The position numbers and the translations under genes are program-made. A stretch of DNA of 38,062 nt from Ferrimicrobium acidiphilum DSM 19497 (lineage in GTDB: Bacteria > Actinomycetota > Acidimicrobiia > Acidimicrobiales > Acidimicrobiaceae), in the NCBI RefSeq assembly GCF_000949255.1, contig NZ_JXUW01000027.1, positions 1 to 38,062 on the forward strand, written 5' to 3'. Position 1 is the stretch's first letter, and every line of letters begins with the position of its first letter. Below are positions 15,077 through 23,800 of the stretch, piece after piece. Below the pieces are notes generated by a model. That model searched no databases. It was not told where the DNA came from and saw only the letters and a list, made by a program, of their open reading frames with translations.

Positions 15077-17056
15077 GTGACCAAGTCAAGACCATTAGTC
15101 TCAGGTTTGATAGTGGCAGCCATCATCCTTTCGGGATGTAACCAATCAACGAAGACTCAGACAAGCCATTCAACGAAGACTCAGACAAAGAGCAACCAGC
15201 CTGCGGCTGTGGCGCCAAAGAGTTCATCGACCCCGTCGCAACCGATCATCCAGTCCGTAGTCGCGAGCATTCACGGACAGCCATATGGTAAGGGGCTTCA
15301 GGCTGTTCGTTTTGTCTCATCCACCACCGGATATATGGCCGGCAACGGCATCATCTTAAAGACAGCTGACGGCGGACAGATCTTCACTACAGCGGCGCAT
15401 GCGAGCGTGAACCTTACGGGGCTGTCAGTTGCAAGGACCACGACGGCAACCGTAGCTGCCTGGGGTAACCACAGCATCCTGGTTAGTCACAACAGTGGAT
15501 CGAACTGGTCAGCCTCGACACTTCCACACACTGTTCAACAGGTCGACTTTGCTACCTCTTCGATAGGATTTGCCATAACCGGTCATCAAGGGAGCCCAGC
15601 TGGATACGCAGCATTCCCAGCCTGGGTACTGTGGCGCACAATAGATGGAGGCGCCCACTGGATCCAAGTTCCAACATCAAGTCCACCGGCATCAATCTCC
15701 TTTGGTGCTGCGAGTGTAGGTTGGATGAGCACTGCCAACGGTGACATCTTTCGGACAGTGAATTCAGGCCAGACTTGGAGCCTCGTGACGCAGATTCCAA
15801 CAACTAATGCCGAATCAACATCACTAAAGCCGTTCGTCTCTCTTCATGCGGCCTCAGCACAGATATGCTGGGCACTGGTAGTCGGCGGTAGTGGGATGAA
15901 CCAAGCGTCTTACTCGGTGTTCCGAACAACCAATGGAACGAACTGGAGTCCAGTACTTGCAACTAGCACCGCTGGTGCGGGCCCCGCCCCTGGCAATCCG
16001 GGAAAGGTGCCTCCGGGACCAGGTTCCTCACCTGGTCCTATGGCCGTCGTGGGAGGATCGAGTAGTGCCGTGCTAGCGGGTGAGTGCAGGGCATGTGGTT
16101 TCGGAACGACATCAGTTAGTTCGACTCAAAACGCCGGGGCCAGTTGGAATAACTTCCCCACCATTCAAAATGGGGGCGCATCTATCAGCATGTCCTTTGT
16201 CTCTCCGAGCGAAGGGTGGCTGCTCGATAGCTCCGGGGCGGACATTTTCACTCTTCTTCAGACCCTCGACGGAGGGAGTACCTGGAAGGAGGTCTACCCA
16301 ATGGCGCATCCTCATCCAGTCAATAGCGTGTCATTCGTCAATGCCCAAGTGGGCTACGGAGTCGGTGTACCTGGCGATGCTGGTGCCCTCCTAAAATCCG
16401 ACAATGGTGGCCATACCTGGAGCGAGATTGGTCACGTGCCTACTGCTGCCAACGGCTTCGTTACCGCGCAATTAGTTTTTCTCACCGAACAGCACGGATT
16501 TTTAGTGTACAACAGTCCTTCCCCCAATAAAAGCTGGATCTACGAAACCAATGACGGGGGCGCGTCTTGGACATTGTTAAAGAATCCGAATGGGTATGGG
16601 GTTTCCCTCACGTTTACAGGCACTCAGGATGGTGTAGCTTTCAACCAGACACAGCACTGGGCCACCACCAACGGCGGCAAAACCTGGTTCCAAGTGCACC
16701 TCAAGTCACCGTGGCTACCGTGGCTCCCTGCCTCGGACCCTGCAGTGGCTGGGCTGTATCTCGCCGGACTAGCTCATCTGACTATGGCCAAAACCCTAAC
16801 CGACATCGTTCACTCTCAAAACAGTGGACAATATGATCAGATAGGCTTCGCAGGCTCCCAAGTGGCTTGGACTCCGGACCAAAGCCAGACTGGCTTTCTC
16901 CTCACTACAGATGGGGGTGCTAAATGGAGCAACATACACGGTGTCAGCAACGTTGACTTTGTCAACGGAGAGGATGGATGGGCGTTGTCGGGGGGTTTGC
17001 TGCGGACCACCAACGGAGGCAAAACCTGGACGTACGCCTCGCATCCGACTCCTTGA
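15077..17056 (+). CDS. Large lipoprotein with about twelve BNR/Asp-box repeats (Ycf48-like propellers)
   Basis: 659 residues from GTG 15077. The signal ends in the lipobox IILSGC (Cys at about residue 21), followed by a low-complexity linker with an exact repeat of STKTQT. From residue about 65 on, the [T/S]x[D/N]GGxxW motif recurs: TADGGQIF, SHNSGSNW, TIDGGAHW, TVNSGQTW, TTNGTNW, TLDGGSTW, KSDNGGHTW, TNDGGASW, TTNGGKTW, TTDGGAKW and TTNGGKTW. Each is preceded by a V.F.(S/T)...G(W/Y) strand. This is the Ycf48/BNR beta-propeller pattern; two propellers would fit the length. A Pro/Gly-rich spacer (about 295-320) may separate them. The protein should sit on the outer face of the membrane. Relatives act in assembly or binding; the partner here is unknown. 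Confidence 0.85.
   Translation: MTKSRPLVSGLIVAAIILSGCNQSTKTQTSHSTKTQTKSNQPAAVAPKSSSTPSQPIIQSVVASIHGQPYGKGLQAVRFVSSTTGYMAGNGIILKTADGGQIFTTAAHASVNLTGLSVARTTTATVAAWGNHSILVSHNSGSNWSASTLPHTVQQVDFATSSIGFAITGHQGSPAGYAAFPAWVLWRTIDGGAHWIQVPTSSPPASISFGAASVGWMSTANGDIFRTVNSGQTWSLVTQIPTTNAESTSLKPFVSLHAASAQICWALVVGGSGMNQASYSVFRTTNGTNWSPVLATSTAGAGPAPGNPGKVPPGPGSSPGPMAVVGGSSSAVLAGECRACGFGTTSVSSTQNAGASWNNFPTIQNGGASISMSFVSPSEGWLLDSSGADIFTLLQTLDGGSTWKEVYPMAHPHPVNSVSFVNAQVGYGVGVPGDAGALLKSDNGGHTWSEIGHVPTAANGFVTAQLVFLTEQHGFLVYNSPSPNKSWIYETNDGGASWTLLKNPNGYGVSLTFTGTQDGVAFNQTQHWATTNGGKTWFQVHLKSPWLPWLPASDPAVAGLYLAGLAHLTMAKTLTDIVHSQNSGQYDQIGFAGSQVAWTPDQSQTGFLLTTDGGAKWSNIHGVSNVDFVNGEDGWALSGGLLRTTNGGKTWTYASHPTP
15146..15188 (+). 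repeat. Tandem 24-base repeat in the lipoprotein linker
   Basis: The 19-base core TCAACGAAGACTCAGACAA occurs twice with a 24-base period (15146 and 15170), encoding two STKTQT units just after the lipobox. Copy number in such linkers can vary by slippage without changing the frame. Confidence 0.7.
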
Positions 17057-17441
17057 GACCTGTGATCGCAGGGGCTTGCTGGCGCAGGAGTGCCGACATG
17101 AATCGCCTACACGAGCATGCGTGAAGGTATGCACTGTTGTACTCCATCTATTCCGATCAGTATCGAGTCGATGAGATCCCTGCCAAAGGTGCAGGTGAGA
17201 ATCCCCCACAGAGAGGTGACCGGTCAGTCGATACCCTTCTGACTACCTTCTCCACCCTGGTCTTGGCACCCGCGGTTCCCGAGGCGCAGTAGGTTAACGG
17301 GAATAGGCTTGCACCGAGTCGCCCGAGCTCTTCATCGCCACTGTGGAAGGGCTTCGCGTTCGGCGCTTTTGAAGTTCATCGAATAACCAAAGCATACTTT
17401 TGACAAGGAAAGTGTCGCCGGGATGATCTACACCGCTCTCC
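17057..17441. other. Intergenic, one hairpin
   Basis: 385 bases between convergent genes. CCTGC, a seven-base loop and GCAGG near 17178-17194 form a short stem, without a T-run. No gene recognised. Confidence 0.4.
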
Positions 17442-18713
17442 TTAAACCACCGTCGGTGGGTCTGTCGGAACATCGACGGAGTGGCTAGTCGTCTCGTGGT
17501 GGCGCTGGGTAAGGGCGACCACTGCACCTGCGCCGAGCACAACCACCGACAGGGAAAGCCCGACGCTCAAGCCGGAGGGCCCGTCGGAGAGCACACCGGC
17601 GAGCACGGGGCCAAGGCACTGACCAACAGCAAAGGCCACCGTCAGTCCGGCGATCGCCGGGGTCCAGTAGTGCGGTTGAAGTGATCGCCGGGCGACTGCT
17701 GTGAATGCGGTGACCACCGACAGGAACGACCCTCCGAACAGCAGCGCCGATCCCATGACGGCCTCGGGTGACCGAGACAAGAGCGGCAGCAATGCTCCGG
17801 CGCCAAGCACCACCAGTACCGTGGCGGGTCCACGCCCCCCATGCAGCCTGGCGATCGGTCGCGCCCAGAGAAAGGCACCGGCGATCGAGGCCGCGCCGAG
17901 CACAACCCAAAAGACGGTGATCCCCCCGGGGCCCGTTCCGTGAGCCTTCAAGAAGGCTACGATAAAGGTCATATAGGCTATGTAGCCTGCCCCGAACAGC
18001 CCGTAGGAGAGGAGAGCTGGCCCGAGTCGCCGAGCTGGCCAGCGTCTATCAGCTACAGGTGGCGTCGGTGGCTCAGTACTAGCCAGAGCTACAGGGGTCG
18101 CGACAGCGAAGGCCACAGCCCCGAGACCCGCAAGTAGGACCCAACCCCATCGCCAGCCGTCAGCAACGCTCGTGGCGGCGAGAAGGTACGGGATCCCAAG
18201 TCCAGACGCGATGATCGCTGCCCCGCCCCCAGCAAAGTAGATGCCGAGCAGCCTGGCTGCCCGATGGGGAGAGATCGTCGAGGCGGACGCTGCGACGAGT
18301 CCGGCACCAGCGATGAAGGTGACTGCGCCCGATGCCCCGGCGATAGCGCGCAAAGCAACCAGCATCACAGTGCTGCCCGTGCTGCCCGTGGCGAAAAGTG
18401 CCAGCACTGTGACCCCGAGACCGATCACGAAGACCCGACGCGTCCCATAACGGCGCGCAGCTAGCGCCGTGAGGAGTGCCCCGAAAAGGTAGCCAAGGGC
18501 GTTTGCGGTGTTCATCGCACCCGCAGTAGCGAAGGACCAGTGCAGATCAGCACGCATCGAGGGTAGCAACAAAGCATAGGCGAACCGAGCCAGACCAATC
18601 GCAACTGCGGACCCCAGCGCCAACCGCAAGGCAACCGCGAGTCCACTCGGAGTACCGGAGTTCCCAACTGGCAAGAGTTGCCTCCAACGTCGGCGGGCGG
18701 AGTCAGTCGGCAT
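17442..18713 (-). CDS. MFS transporter, YbfB/YjiJ type
   Basis: 423 residues with about twelve hydrophobic segments. The N-terminal segment reads LGSAVAIGLARFAYALLLPS then MRADLHWSF, the typical opening of YbfB/YjiJ-family transporters. The MFS loop motif between helices 2 and 3 is present as ARRYGTRRVFVIG. A cytoplasmic loop follows helix 6 (STEPPTPPVADRRWPARR). The substrate is unknown; family members are predicted exporters or sugar/drug carriers. The region is more GC-rich than its surroundings, which may mean it was acquired separately. ATG 18713 is supported by a TACGAT six bases upstream. It stands alone. Confidence 0.85.
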   Translation of the reverse strand: MPTDSARRRWRQLLPVGNSGTPSGLAVALRLALGSAVAIGLARFAYALLLPSMRADLHWSFATAGAMNTANALGYLFGALLTALAARRYGTRRVFVIGLGVTVLALFATGSTGSTVMLVALRAIAGASGAVTFIAGAGLVAASASTISPHRAARLLGIYFAGGGAAIIASGLGIPYLLAATSVADGWRWGWVLLAGLGAVAFAVATPVALASTEPPTPPVADRRWPARRLGPALLSYGLFGAGYIAYMTFIVAFLKAHGTGPGGITVFWVVLGAASIAGAFLWARPIARLHGGRGPATVLVVLGAGALLPLLSRSPEAVMGSALLFGGSFLSVVTAFTAVARRSLQPHYWTPAIAGLTVAFAVGQCLGPVLAGVLSDGPSGLSVGLSLSVVVLGAGAVVALTQRHHETTSHSVDVPTDPPTVV

Positions 18714-18725
18714 GATTTCATCGTA
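18714..18725 (-). promoter_or_regulatory. -10 box of a leaderless promoter for the MFS gene
   Basis: On the minus strand TACGAT (18725-18720) is followed by six bases and ATG 18713. No Shine-Dalgarno sequence lies at a useful distance, although a GAGGGG is further upstream. Confidence 0.5.
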
Positions 18726-18966
18726 GCCCCTCGTTACCAGCTCAACCAGACGGAATAGGCGAATGACCTTGGGATTCTACGAATATCGGCATGGATCAGC
18801 CTACGGCTCGAAGTATCGCCACTGGAGGTTGGCGCGGTGCCCGGTCCGCACCTTGGTCCGACACCCGACCTCTTTCTTGGATTCTGAGTGAATTGGAATT
18901 GCGTTCACCAGAGACGGTTGCATCCGAGTGATCAATAGTGAGCCCACTCATCATGATGCACCTTTT

Positions 18967-19330
18967 AAAAAGTTCTCGTCTCGGACTTCATGCTCACTCG
19001 CCCGAGAGTCGTTCTTGCCTCGCCAAGCACGGCCAGTATTGCTACCGGTCTTACATGCTCTATCTCCAGGTGATGAGTCATCCCATCATCTGAACTGCCG
19101 CCTGTACCAAATGGCCCGAGAACGAACAGGGCAGTGGACTCAACTAGCCCAGGACTGATAACCGACCAGTCACGGATATTTAGCGAAGCATTCTCATCGC
19201 GATCTACCTCAACGTGGCAGGTATCACAGGTAAGCCTTTTAGCGAGCTTGGCTCCGGCCAACCTGGTGGTGCAGCCGTGATGTAGTTGAGATGAGGGGAG
19301 GTAACGATCAACTACTACTAAACCCAGTAC
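18967..19330 (-). pseudogene. TnpB C-terminal relic (IS607-type)
   Basis: The minus strand reads VVVDRYLPSSQLHHGC, then LAGAKLAKRLTCDTC, HVEVDRDENASLNIRDWSV and ISPGLVES, continuing open to about 18967. Over the zinc-finger and third catalytic Asp region it is nearly identical to the TnpB at 5998, including long runs at the DNA level (near 19184-19250 compared with 6066-6130). Everything before the zinc region is missing. Unlike the other copy it keeps the LNIRDW end, and so the 3' region that should encode the guide RNA of such elements. Confidence 0.8.
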
Positions 19331-19842
19331 GCTTCTCGACCCCATGTGCCTTCGCCCCCTGAGTTCCATCTGCTAACCGCAGGCCCATTGTTATTCCCTC
19401 TTCCTCCAAGAGTGCGGATGAACAACGGGGGAACATTGGCAAACATTGCGAACTCCCATATCACAGCGAAACTCCAACTAGGGACGGTGGGAGGCTTGAA
19501 CCAATAGGCTAGTAACAGCTCGGGCCTATCAGCAACTGCGGCCGGCGATTGGCATGCCACGGCGTATATTCCAGCTCGCAAAACAGTGGATTCGGACGAT
19601 TGACCTCGCCCGAAGTTTTGTTTGATTCTCAGAGTGGCGCGAGGCAGTGCCAGCTCCCCCGAGTCAAAACTGTAGTCGATGTGATCTCGTTCTTTATCCT
19701 GCGTAACCGAGATCTGGTCAGAGTATGTCCTATCCTTGCAGGAGGCCGACCTCCGCCACGTGAGATAGTTGTTGTTACACCGCTAAACATCTAGGGCATC
19801 GCAATAAAGAGGTCCTCACAAAAGATAACCATCTTCGTGGAT
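19331..19842. other. Intergenic, no gene recognised
   Basis: About 510 bases between the TnpB relic and the MerR-type operon. Open frames on both strands (for example 19318-19581 minus and 19549-19794 plus) lack motifs and ribosome-binding sites. The right end of the IS607 relic could extend here. Confidence 0.35.
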
Positions 19843-19862
19843 TTCCGTTTACGTCAACGGAA
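19843..19862. promoter_or_regulatory. Palindromic operator of the MerR-type regulator
   Basis: TTCCGTTTACGTCAACGGAA is a 20-base palindrome with a single mismatched pair around a central ACGT. It covers the -35 region of the promoter below. Its T(T/G)ACGT(C/A)AA core resembles operators of LiuR-type MerR repressors, which control acyl-CoA catabolism, and it lies immediately before such a regulator and an acyl-CoA dehydrogenase gene. Confidence 0.65.
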
Positions 19863-19876
19863 GTCATGGCTATAGT
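19848..19876 (+). promoter_or_regulatory. Promoter of the MerR-acyl-CoA dehydrogenase operon
   Basis: TTTACG (19848-19853), a 17-base spacer and TATAGT (19871-19876) form a good vegetative promoter. A second small palindrome, GTTAC-TT-GTAAC, spans 19875-19886 at the expected start site. The spacer is normal rather than the 19-20 bases used by MerR activators, which suggests repression by the bound operator. Confidence 0.6.
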
Positions 19877-19911
19877 TACTTGTAACGTGTTCTATGCAAG
19901 GAGACAAGGCA

Positions 19912-20319
19912 GTGGAGGAAGAGGCTTCTGCAAATGAGTCCTGGGAGATCACTGAGTTAACCTCTGAGTTCGATATTACCGCACGAACCTTGCGCCACTA
20001 CGAAGAGGTAGGTCTCTTGACGCCTCGGCGCGTAGGCAATCAGCGTCTGTACTCTGCGCGCGACCGCGTGCGCATACGGCTCATCCTTCGCGGTCGACGC
20101 TTGGGGTTTAGTCTCCCCGAGATTCAAGAGATGCTGGATCTCTATGACGCCGACCCCACCGAGGCAACTCAACTGCATGAGGTGATCGAGCGCGGTGAGG
20201 CAAAGTCTCAGCAAATTGAAGCCCAGATTGAGGAGCTACAGGAGATTCTTGCTGAACTTCAAGAACTGAGTACGCGGATGAAGCACCGATTGGCGATGAT
20301 CACTTCAAGAGAGGAGTAA
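19912..20319 (+). CDS. MerR-family transcriptional regulator
   Basis: 135 residues from GTG 19912, preferred over ATG 19894 because the Shine-Dalgarno AAGGAGA (19897-19903) lies eight bases before it. The N-terminal winged helix-turn-helix reads WEITELTSEFDITARTLRHY, then EEVGLLTPRR and RLYSARDRVRIRLILRGRRL, then GFSLPEIQEMLDLYD, a close fit to LiuR-like MerR proteins. The C-terminal half is a long dimerisation helix (QQIEAQIEELQEILAELQEL). It has no Cys metal site, so it is not a metal sensor. The start of the next gene is two bases after its stop. It probably represses its own operon through the palindrome at 19843 and responds to a CoA ester. Confidence 0.88.
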   Translation: MEEEASANESWEITELTSEFDITARTLRHYEEVGLLTPRRVGNQRLYSARDRVRIRLILRGRRLGFSLPEIQEMLDLYDADPTEATQLHEVIERGEAKSQQIEAQIEELQEILAELQELSTRMKHRLAMITSREE

Positions 20320-20321
20320 CG

Positions 20322-21926
20322 ATGAGAAACATCTCGTATGCCTATGGACATAACCATTTTGATGAAGATGCCGAGCTCTTAGCGGTTCTAAGACATTTTT
20401 GGCCGGAGCACAAGCCCAAACAGTGGAGTCAGCTCCAGGAGTTCGGCGCGTTTGCGGGAGGTGAGGTCTACGAAGCCGTCTACCACATCGACCATGATGC
20501 GCGTCCAGTGTTGGTTGCCCATGATATTGACGGTAACCGCGTAGACCGCGTCCGATTAAGTCCAACTGAGCTTCGAATACTCAAAGAGACTGCGTGGATC
20601 AACAGGGCTCCCTACGAAGGCCAAGGTTGGCCGTATCATTATGCTTTGCTCTACCTGTTGGGAGATCCGGGGCTCGGGTGCGTTTTGACCATCACCGGGC
20701 AGACGGTATATGCACTGCACAAGTATGCCAAACGAGGCGTCGAGGGCGTCGACGCTATCAAGGAAGACCTTTTGAGTGGTGAGGCCTTTGGCGCCACCTG
20801 GATGACGGAGTCACAGGGCGGTAGCGATCTTGGCGCCAACGAGACCACTGCTGATCGCGATGGCGAGATCTGGCGTCTGACCGGCGATAAGTACTTCGCT
20901 AGCGGGGCAGGTCTGGCTGACTTTGCCATCACCACTGCGCGGCCAGCCGGAAAGCCAGCGGGTCCGAAGGGTCTAGCTCTATTTCTGTTGCCCCGACTCA
21001 ACCGCGAAGGCAACCTCAACTTTCATGTTCGCCGACTTAAGGATAAGAGTGCAACTCGTGCAGTTCCCTCTGGTGAGGTTGAACTCAACCATAGCGAGGC
21101 GTATCTCCTCGGCGATGCCGAGGAAGGCATCTATTACACCCTGGAGAATCTCACCGTCTCGCGGCTCGCCAATGCGGTGGTGGCCATGGCGACCGGCAAG
21201 AAGGTACATTTAGAGGTATTGGAGCGGGTAGTGCGTCGCCACAGTTTTGGACAGATACTACAAGATCACCCGCTCATTCGACGCGACCTGACAGACATGG
21301 CAGTGCGTTCTGCAGCCGGGTTGGCGCTGGCATTCTATGGCGTCAAAAAGTTTGACGAGGCGTGGCTGGATCGACCGCCTTATAGCGCCCGGTATCATCT
21401 GGCGCGTCTTATTACTCACCTCGCCAAGAATCGGACGGCGGAACATGCTGCTGCGATGACTGCGATGGGGATGGAGCTATTCGGCGGTTTGGGCTTCTTG
21501 GAGGAGTACGGGATTGCGCGCTGGCACCGTGAAGCCTTGATCACTCCCATCTGGGAGGGTCCTAGCAACATTCAGGCGTTGGACTTCTTGGAGACCATTA
21601 CAAAACAGCGAGCTCACCACGACTTTCTCGCAGAGATGGTGCCTCTGCTGGAGGGTGTCGACACCCCTGCTGCTCGTCGAGCCCAGCATGTGATGGAGCA
21701 CTCATTCGACGAGCTCGAACACCTAGCTTCTCGCGAAGCTCAGTGGTACTCCAAACACCATCTACGACAGATCGCAGACTCCGCCCAGGTCGCCCTCTTG
21801 TACCAGATGGCCCAAGACCAGGGTGGTCTCTACGAGAGACTAGCGGAGCTCTACGCTGTTCGTTTTCTTGACCATGAGGAGTATCCCAGCTGGGTCGATG
21901 AAGACACCTGTGTGTGGGGTGGTTGA
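20322..21926 (+). CDS. Acyl-CoA dehydrogenase family flavoprotein (AidB-like)
   Basis: 534 residues, longer than the usual 380-residue enzymes. The N-terminal extension and the order of blocks match the AidB-like branch: TWMTESQGGSDLGANET (FAD/substrate loop), RLTGDKYFAS, LFLLPRLNREGNLNFHVRRL, KDKSATRAVPSGEVEL, then the helical domain with VSRLANAVVAMATGKKVHLE and RHSFGQ, and RWHREALITPIWEGPSNIQ. The Glu in IWEGPSNI is at the catalytic-base position of acyl-CoA dehydrogenases. A C-terminal helical tail of about 110 residues follows. AidB itself is induced by alkylation in E. coli, but the LiuR-like regulator in front points to acyl-CoA or branched-chain catabolism. GAGGAG in the end of the preceding gene serves as ribosome-binding site. 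Confidence 0.88.
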   Translation: MRNISYAYGHNHFDEDAELLAVLRHFWPEHKPKQWSQLQEFGAFAGGEVYEAVYHIDHDARPVLVAHDIDGNRVDRVRLSPTELRILKETAWINRAPYEGQGWPYHYALLYLLGDPGLGCVLTITGQTVYALHKYAKRGVEGVDAIKEDLLSGEAFGATWMTESQGGSDLGANETTADRDGEIWRLTGDKYFASGAGLADFAITTARPAGKPAGPKGLALFLLPRLNREGNLNFHVRRLKDKSATRAVPSGEVELNHSEAYLLGDAEEGIYYTLENLTVSRLANAVVAMATGKKVHLEVLERVVRRHSFGQILQDHPLIRRDLTDMAVRSAAGLALAFYGVKKFDEAWLDRPPYSARYHLARLITHLAKNRTAEHAAAMTAMGMELFGGLGFLEEYGIARWHREALITPIWEGPSNIQALDFLETITKQRAHHDFLAEMVPLLEGVDTPAARRAQHVMEHSFDELEHLASREAQWYSKHHLRQIADSAQVALLYQMAQDQGGLYERLAELYAVRFLDHEEYPSWVDEDTCVWGG

Positions 21927-22325
21927 TCGCATACGTCAATCGATCGCACTCGACGTGCTCGCTGATGCGGCTTACCAAGACACCGCAGCCACTAGGTCAT
22001 CATCAGCTTCAATCGCGTCCAACACGCCTAAAGCAATCAATGAGAGCGTCGATCAACATCTGTACGGCATCAATATTTTCAACGACCGAAGCCACGGGCC
22101 CAATCAGACTCGCTCGTCGTACAGGCAACAAACCGAATGGACCGATGGGAATAATGTTCCACTTGAGGCTGTCTAAGGAATCCGACAGCGTCTGGTAAAT
22201 CACCCGTGGGTTCTTGCGCATCCAGGGACTCTCAATCAGGAGACGACAAGTCGTAAGCGGCTGAGCCTTAAATGACGAACTCTGTCTGGGATGTTTTTGT
22301 ACGCCAATCCGTGTGCAACTGGCGC
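21927..22325. other. Intergenic, possible unrecognised relic on the minus strand
   Basis: About 400 bases. A minus-strand frame (22240 to 22009) reads like protein (ESPWMRKNPRVIYQTLSDSL, GPVASVVENIDAVQMLIDAL) but begins inside the antitoxin region and matches no family I recognise. Confidence 0.3.
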
Positions 22326-22595
22326 ATGGCAACAAAAACTGAGCCATTGAGTATACGGCTAACCCCCGAGCAGGACACCGTTTTGCGCCGCGCTGCTGAG
22401 CTTCGCGGCGAGTCGACCAACGAGTCTGTCCTTGGTAATGCAGCTGGTGGAGCCCAATCTGATCTAACGAATCTCCGATCATTCATCGCAGCTGACAATG
22501 AATGGCAGTACGTTGAAACCGCGCTCTCTGAACCAGTGACGTCTAATGCCGCGATGGTGAAGTTGCTCATATCTTCGTCAGTGCTTGAGCGGTAG
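22326..22595 (+). CDS. DUF1778 (TacA-type) antitoxin
   Basis: 89 residues from ATG 22326; an upstream ATG at 22272 would add 18 unmatched residues. The sequence follows the family: MATKTEPLSIRLTPEQDTVL (ribbon-helix-helix strand), RRAAELRGES, then a toxin-binding tail containing W (NEWQYVETALSEPV) and ending KLLISSSVLER. Such antitoxins bind DNA as dimers and neutralise a GNAT acetyltransferase that blocks aminoacyl-tRNAs. The partner toxin starts six bases downstream but is broken. Several conserved positions look altered (SVLGNAAGG where relatives have F-V-L..A..GA), so the antitoxin may also be drifting. Confidence 0.75.
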   Translation: MATKTEPLSIRLTPEQDTVLRRAAELRGESTNESVLGNAAGGAQSDLTNLRSFIAADNEWQYVETALSEPVTSNAAMVKLLISSSVLER

Positions 22596-22601
22596 TTACA
22601 C

Positions 22602-22812
22602 TTGGAACTGTTGAGCCCCATACTCCTAGTGGGGGCGCATAAGGTCGACCACTTCCGGTATGGATCTGAGCCGCTCGATGACTGGATCAAGACTCGCGCT
22701 CGAGCGAATCAAGCATCAGGTGCATCACGAACATGGGCCGTTCTAGACGGTCAAGTATTAGCTGCCTATGAGGTCACAGCCTGTGCGGCCATAATCCGTG
22801 AAGCCGCACCAA
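22602..22812 (+). pseudogene. GNAT toxin (TacT-type), N-terminal fragment
   Basis: TTG 22602 opens ELLSPILLVGAHKVDHFRYG, then SEPLDDWIKTRARANQASGA and SRTWAVLDGQVLAAYEVTAC, the conserved first third of the TacT-type acetyltransferase toxins. Homology ends after REAAPKG (about 22812), before the acetyl-CoA-binding RxxGxG loop and catalytic Tyr. An IS3-type transposase fragment follows. The toxin cannot work, leaving an orphan antitoxin. Confidence 0.7.
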
Positions 22813-22845
22813 AGGGGTCGTCCAACCCAGATCCAGGTATCAAAA

Positions 22846-23020
22846 CCCCGCTTAAATGTCGATGCCGAGATCATCGAGATCTTGCGCGGGTTCGCCCTCG
22901 CCAATCCTCGCCAAGGCGACAGAAAGGCCTACCTGGCTGCCCAGACTTCGAGGTCTAACAATTCCCATGCAGTTTTGGTGTCCGCCACCGTGCAGTTATT
23001 TGGCCGCGTCTATGCAATAT
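22846..23020 (+). pseudogene. IS3-family transposase fragment (OrfB N-terminal HTH_21 region)
   Basis: The frame reads RLNVDAEIIEILRGFALANP, then RQGDRKAYLAAQTSRSNNSH and VLVSATVQLFGR. This resembles the helix-turn-helix block ahead of the DDE domain in IS3 OrfB proteins (D.E....LR..A...PR.GYR.....L....N...V.RL). No DDE motif follows. It abuts the broken toxin gene, so insertion and decay of this element probably destroyed the toxin. Confidence 0.5.
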
Positions 23021-23786
23021 TGCATGGCCGCTAACATCGCCTGCCTTCTACGCTACCTACATTACTAAATCTATCGGTAAAGCGCCGTTGTCAGTTCCAG
23101 GCCACCGCATTGACCAATTAATTCGATCAAGGCCGCAGAGAGCGACCCACTGTAGCTCACATGCGACAGCGTCCTTTCGCCGAGAATCCGGATAGTACTT
23201 TCAACGGCGACTATGCATTAGAATGAACCAGGTATAGTCGCGCTCGGCTAGGACGGAGATGGGGCGTTGTCCACTATTGATGACCTAGCGATTTGCTACT
23301 GGTACTTTTGCCCGGGTTCACCAACCCAGACGATCGGGATATGGACCTCGACAGAGGAGGTCGAAGACGTGGTGGCTATACACGAGGCGAGCTGTCGATA
23401 TGGCCACGTAATACTATCTGGTCCGCGCTTCGGTCCATCCCGGCGATCAAGGTCTGTGGTCCGCATTCGTCCTTCTTCCCCCAAACCGATGGGGCAACGG
23501 CGCGTGTCATGACGATCGGATGTTGGCACACCCCAACTCCTTAGCTTCACACATGCGAGTCGGTTGGTCAACTCACACGTCCATCTGGAGGGGTGACCCC
23601 ACCAAGATGCGAGATCTGCGATACCTCGCGACGTACTCCCCTCTCATGCCCATCAAAGCTGGTATGTGAAAATTAAGAGGTCAGCCAGCCAAGGTAATCC
23701 TTGAAGGCAATCGACCTAATTGGCCCCACAACACCACCCTATGACCCGGCACCGACCTCATAATCTCCTCGCGTCCAGCGAACCAC
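23021..23786. other. Long gap with no gene; insertion-sequence-like end near 23715
   Basis: About 770 bases. Overlapping frames at 23267-23571 have no motif. Around 23705-23740 the minus strand reads GGTGTTG then TGGGGCCA, ATT and GGTC, sharing this order with the repeat next to tnpB at 6015-6055, so part of the same type of IS end may be here. Confidence 0.4.
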
Positions 23787-23792
23787 TATGAT
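23787..23792 (+). promoter_or_regulatory. -10 box close to the TRIC-family start codon
   Basis: TATGAT lies eight bases before GTG 23801 and no Shine-Dalgarno sequence is present. The spacing gives a leader of about one or two bases, close to leaderless. Confidence 0.45.
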
Positions 23793-23800
23793 CTGTTGCC

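Noticed and set aside
17140-17235. GGTGAGAATCCC stretch recalling cobalamin-riboswitch or group II intron text
   Set aside because: The rest of either consensus is missing and no cobalamin gene is near.
22009-22240. Minus-strand frame with protein-like sequence
   Set aside because: No start in clean context, partly antisense to the antitoxin gene, and no family recognised; noted only as a possible relic.
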